Part shown: in pieces, positions 4,629 to 6,314 of the stretch
Numbering within the stretch: the stretch's first letter is position 1
Layout: each line of letters opens with the position of its first letter
DNA from: Flavobacteriales bacterium
Lineage (GTDB): Bacteria; Bacteroidota; Bacteroidia; Flavobacteriales_D; Cryomorphaceae
Direction: 5' to 3'
Length of the DNA: 6,314 nucleotides
Assembly: GCA_020200995.1 (NCBI GenBank)
Contig: JAIVHQ010000072.1
Location: 1-6,314, forward strand
Notes under the pieces: generated by a model
The model's input: the letters and a program-made list of their open reading frames with translations, nothing else
Databases searched by the model: none
Told to the model about the DNA's origin: nothing
Program-made: the position numbers and the translations under genes

Positions 4629-6314
4629 TTAGTACCCGTATCGAATTCTTGCTCCGTACAGCCTAATGTTGGCGTCCGAGGGTTCTCCGTAATCTGAGTC
4701 GGTATTGAATCGCGCTATAATCCGATAGCTGTACTGGCTCAGGTCTACGGTTCTTTGATCCAAGGGCAGTGCTCCGAAATTAATTCGCTCGTTACGCAAT
4801 GCTCCTGAAGTCAGCTCATATTCACTATCCCAACTTCCCAATGTGGCTTTTCCATTGTTGTATATGTTTTTTCTCTCAATAGATACATATACATTATTGT
4901 AGAATGCCGTCTTTCTCCACACCACGTCTAAATCGCGAAGCACTGCTCCGTGAGGCAGGTGGAGAGGTGCGATCATCTCAGAGCCTTCATTTTCTTTGAG
5001 AATAGTGACAAATGAATTATCGTCTTCAAATAGCGCTATGTTATACTTGTCCTCACTCTCTCCGCGCATTCCTACAAAATCAGCGGGGTCTATGGCATAG
5101 TACTGCGGGACCGAGAGACCGGCCGCGGAGGGGCTCACGGGAATCCATTTTGTGTCGGTAGCACTGTATCTAAGTACCTGTCCGTCTGTGGGAGCTGCAT
5201 CCGAAACGGCGACCCCTTGCAGTGCTTGAACCTTGGTGTCTGCTGCGGTTCCTGTTACATCACCCGAGATGGGCACGTTTTCAACAAATGTTTTGGTGGC
5301 GGCATCCTGTGCGTCCACCGGGTCGGCCAGGTTGCTGATGCCTGACCCTGCGGCATCACCAGGTGTAACGCCGTATGCCAGTACCTGTCCCAAAGTTTGA
5401 AGCTCGTTGGTCGGGTCACTATCGGCGTCGTTGATCAACGAAGCTAAGTTTACCGTGTATTCATTGCCGGCTTCGCTAACCGTCAATTCTGAAGTGGTTT
5501 CATTAAATGTTACGTTGTCAATGAGTTCGTTGGTGGCGTCATCATCATTGCCCTCCGCATTCGAAAGTGCAGTCAAATCTAAAATAAAGTCATTGCCACC
5601 TTCCTGAATTCTCACAGTATTATTTCCCGGATCAAAATCGGCTGCAGTAATCAATTCATTGTTCGGGTCGGCGTCCGCATCATCGATCAGCGCTGCCAGG
5701 TTTACGGAAAAGGTGTGTCCCGCATCGGTAATGCTGAGTTCTGAGGCGTCTTCATCGAAGTTTACATCGGTGAGCAATTCGTTCGTCGGGTCGTCGTCGT
5801 TGCCTTGCGCGTTTGAAAGTGCAGTAAGATCCATTAAAAAGTTGTTGCCTCCTTCCTGAATCCTGATCCTATTGTTCAATGGGTTAAAGTCCACTGCGGT
5901 AATCAACTCGTTTGTCATGTCGGCATCTGCGTCGTTGATGAGGGCGGCCAGGTTTACGGTGCGCGTTCCGCCGCCGTCGGTTACGGAGATGGTGTTGTCA
6001 CCTTCGTTAAATGCGAAATCGGTGAGGAGCTCGTTGGCCGGGTCGGCGTCGGCATCGTCGATTAGGGCGGACAGGTTTACTGAAAAGGTGGAGGCTGGAT
6101 CAGTAATATTGAGTTCTGAGTTGGCTTGGTCGAAATCTACTGATGTAATTGATCCGCCCGAAGCACCGAGGCAGCTCAGGTCTAAAAAGTGGTTGACTCC
6201 GCCTTCGCGGATTCTCAGGATTTTTTCCGAAGTGTCGAAATCAATTTGCTCAATTAGCTCGTTGCTGATATCCATATCGCCTGTGAGCCAGCCGAGGTTG
6301 ACGGAGTAGGGCGT
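4629..6314 (-). CDS. Acidic alternating-repeat, fibre-like surface protein (N-terminus beyond window)
   Basis: The frame is open to the window edge, so the Met at 6275 is not shown to be the start; 13 further codons (TPYSVNLGWLTGD) continue the repeat pattern upstream. The 561 visible residues fall into three parts. Residues 1-302 are an array of roughly 41-residue (type A) and 43-residue (type B) units, each beginning NEL and mostly ending in Asp-rich linkers such as DDADADP or GNDDDPT. Residues 303-401 contain TLGQVLAYG, ISNLADPVDAQDAATKTFVEN and APTDGQVLRYSATDTKWIP, a style common in tail-fibre-like and surface proteins of Bacteroidota. Residues 402-561 are a final domain I do not recognise, beta-rich in appearance and ending RLYGARIRYGY. 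I see no type A or type B T9SS signal. The stop lies 15 bases before the ATG of the next gene, so the two are probably co-transcribed. Its function is unknown; a secreted adhesin or fibre is the best guess. Confidence 0.85.
   Translation of the reverse strand, partial: TPYSVNLGWLTGDMDISNELIEQIDFDTSEKILRIREGGVNHFLDLSCLGASGGSITSVDFDQANSELNITDPASTFSVNLSALIDDADADPANELLTDFAFNEGDNTISVTDGGGTRTVNLAALINDADADMTNELITAVDFNPLNNRIRIQEGGNNFLMDLTALSNAQGNDDDPTNELLTDVNFDEDASELSITDAGHTFSVNLAALIDDADADPNNELITAADFDPGNNTVRIQEGGNDFILDLTALSNAEGNDDDATNELIDNVTFNETTSELTVSEAGNEYTVNLASLINDADSDPTNELQTLGQVLAYGVTPGDAAGSGISNLADPVDAQDAATKTFVENVPISGDVTGTAADTKVQALQGVAVSDAAPTDGQVLRYSATDTKWIPVSPSAAGLSVPQYYAIDPADFVGMRGESEDKYNIALFEDDNSFVTILKENEGSEMIAPLHLPHGAVLRDLDVVWRKTAFYNNVYVSIERKNIYNNGKATLGSWDSEYELTSGALRNERINFGALPLDQRTVDLSQYSYRIIARFNTDSDYGEPSDANIRLYGARIRYGY
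4632..5111 (-). other. Unrecognised C-terminal domain of the repeat protein
   Basis: This encodes the final 160 residues, starting VPQYYAIDPADFVGMRGE. Visible features are HLPHGAVLRDLDVVWRK, several short alternating stretches (for example NNVYVSIERK and YSYRIIARFN), and an aromatic end RIRYGY. That pattern suggests a beta-sandwich. The run from P-H-G-A-V-L to V-W is reminiscent of the jelly-roll appendage domains found at the tips of fibre proteins. No sortase, lipoprotein or T9SS signal can be seen. The DNA from about 4840 to 5060 looks more AT-rich than its surroundings. Confidence 0.45.
5112..5408 (-). other. Fibre-like linker segment of the repeat protein
   Basis: This encodes visible residues 303-401, after the last repeat. 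It has two recognisable pieces. NELQTLGQVLAYG with SNLADPVDAQDAATKTFV resembles the 'L.G..V.NVADP...QDAATKAYVD' unit seen in phage tail fibres and many Bacteroidota surface proteins. GDVTGTAADTKVQALQGVAV and APTDGQVLRYSATDTKWIP resemble the next unit that often accompanies it. The likely role is a stalk or trimeric fibre segment joining the acidic repeats to the C-terminal domain. The likeness is from recall, not from a search. Confidence 0.6.
5409..6314 (-). repeat. Coding tandem array of two alternating repeat types (A about 41 aa, B about 43 aa)
   Basis: Units in reading order: end of a degenerate A unit 6314-6264; B 6263-6153; A 6152-6036; A 6035-5913; B 5912-5784; A 5783-5661; B 5660-5532; A 5531-5409. 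Type A has 'ELSITDAG.TFSVNLAALIDDADADP' character; type B has 'IRIQEGGN.F..DLTALSNA.GNDDD'. The last two B-A pairs are each 84 residues (252 bases), giving a higher-order period. The two full B units at 5912-5784 and 5660-5532 agree at 33 of 43 residues by eye. Linkers rich in Asp suggest calcium binding, which is inference. The array continues beyond the right edge of the window. Confidence 0.9.

Noticed and set aside
6264..6275. Met codon at 6275 as the start of the repeat protein
   Set aside because: The frame stays open to the window edge and the upstream codons (PYSVNLGWL) continue the repeat pattern; there is also no signal peptide after this Met.
5407..6309. Plus-strand open frames opposite the repeat gene (5407-5607, 5659-5859, 5872-6309)
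   Set aside because: They resemble one another only because they are antisense to the same repeats; Ser-rich products with no recognisable domain and no start context.

Overview
The window reads as a chromosomal segment from a member of the Bacteroidota, most likely a gliding or T9SS-bearing lineage of the Flavobacteriia/Cryomorphaceae kind. The assignment rests on protein content: a GldH-type gliding lipoprotein, a PorP/SprF-family outer-membrane protein, a type B T9SS sorting domain with an SprB-like repeat, and a PorE-like OmpA-family protein. None of the starts has a strong Shine-Dalgarno sequence, which is also usual in this phylum. I see no RNA gene, insertion sequence, CRISPR array or origin.

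Plus strand, left edge: the C-terminal end of a radical-SAM tRNA methylthiotransferase (MtaB-like, TRAM domain; bases 2-235) is followed after 111 bases by gldH (347-817), which encodes a small lipoprotein.

Minus strand, 6314 down to 865, is one tightly packed unit. In transcription order it holds (1) a secreted, acidic repeat/fibre-like protein whose N-terminus lies outside the window; (2) a 242-residue protein with signal peptide, SprB-like repeat and type B T9SS sorting domain; (3) a PorP/SprF-family protein; (4) a PorE-like protein with TPR, PD40 propeller, regulatory-like beta domains and an OmpA peptidoglycan-binding domain. Gaps are 15 and 4 bases, and the last two genes overlap by 4 bases. 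This is the familiar Bacteroidota arrangement in which surface proteins are encoded with a dedicated PorP/SprF partner and a periplasmic peptidoglycan anchor. The two sets converge at 818-864.

Two things stand out. The PorE-like gene is broken: a stop at 1107-1109 separates the main 621-codon frame from an intact OmpA C-terminal half in another frame (865-1131), and the first part of the OmpA fold appears to be missing, which suggests a frame-changing deletion. The first gene carries an alternating two-type repeat (about 41 and 43 residues, higher-order period 84) with Asp-rich linkers, then a phage-fibre-like segment and a C-terminal 160-residue domain I do not recognise, with no recognisable T9SS signal of its own.
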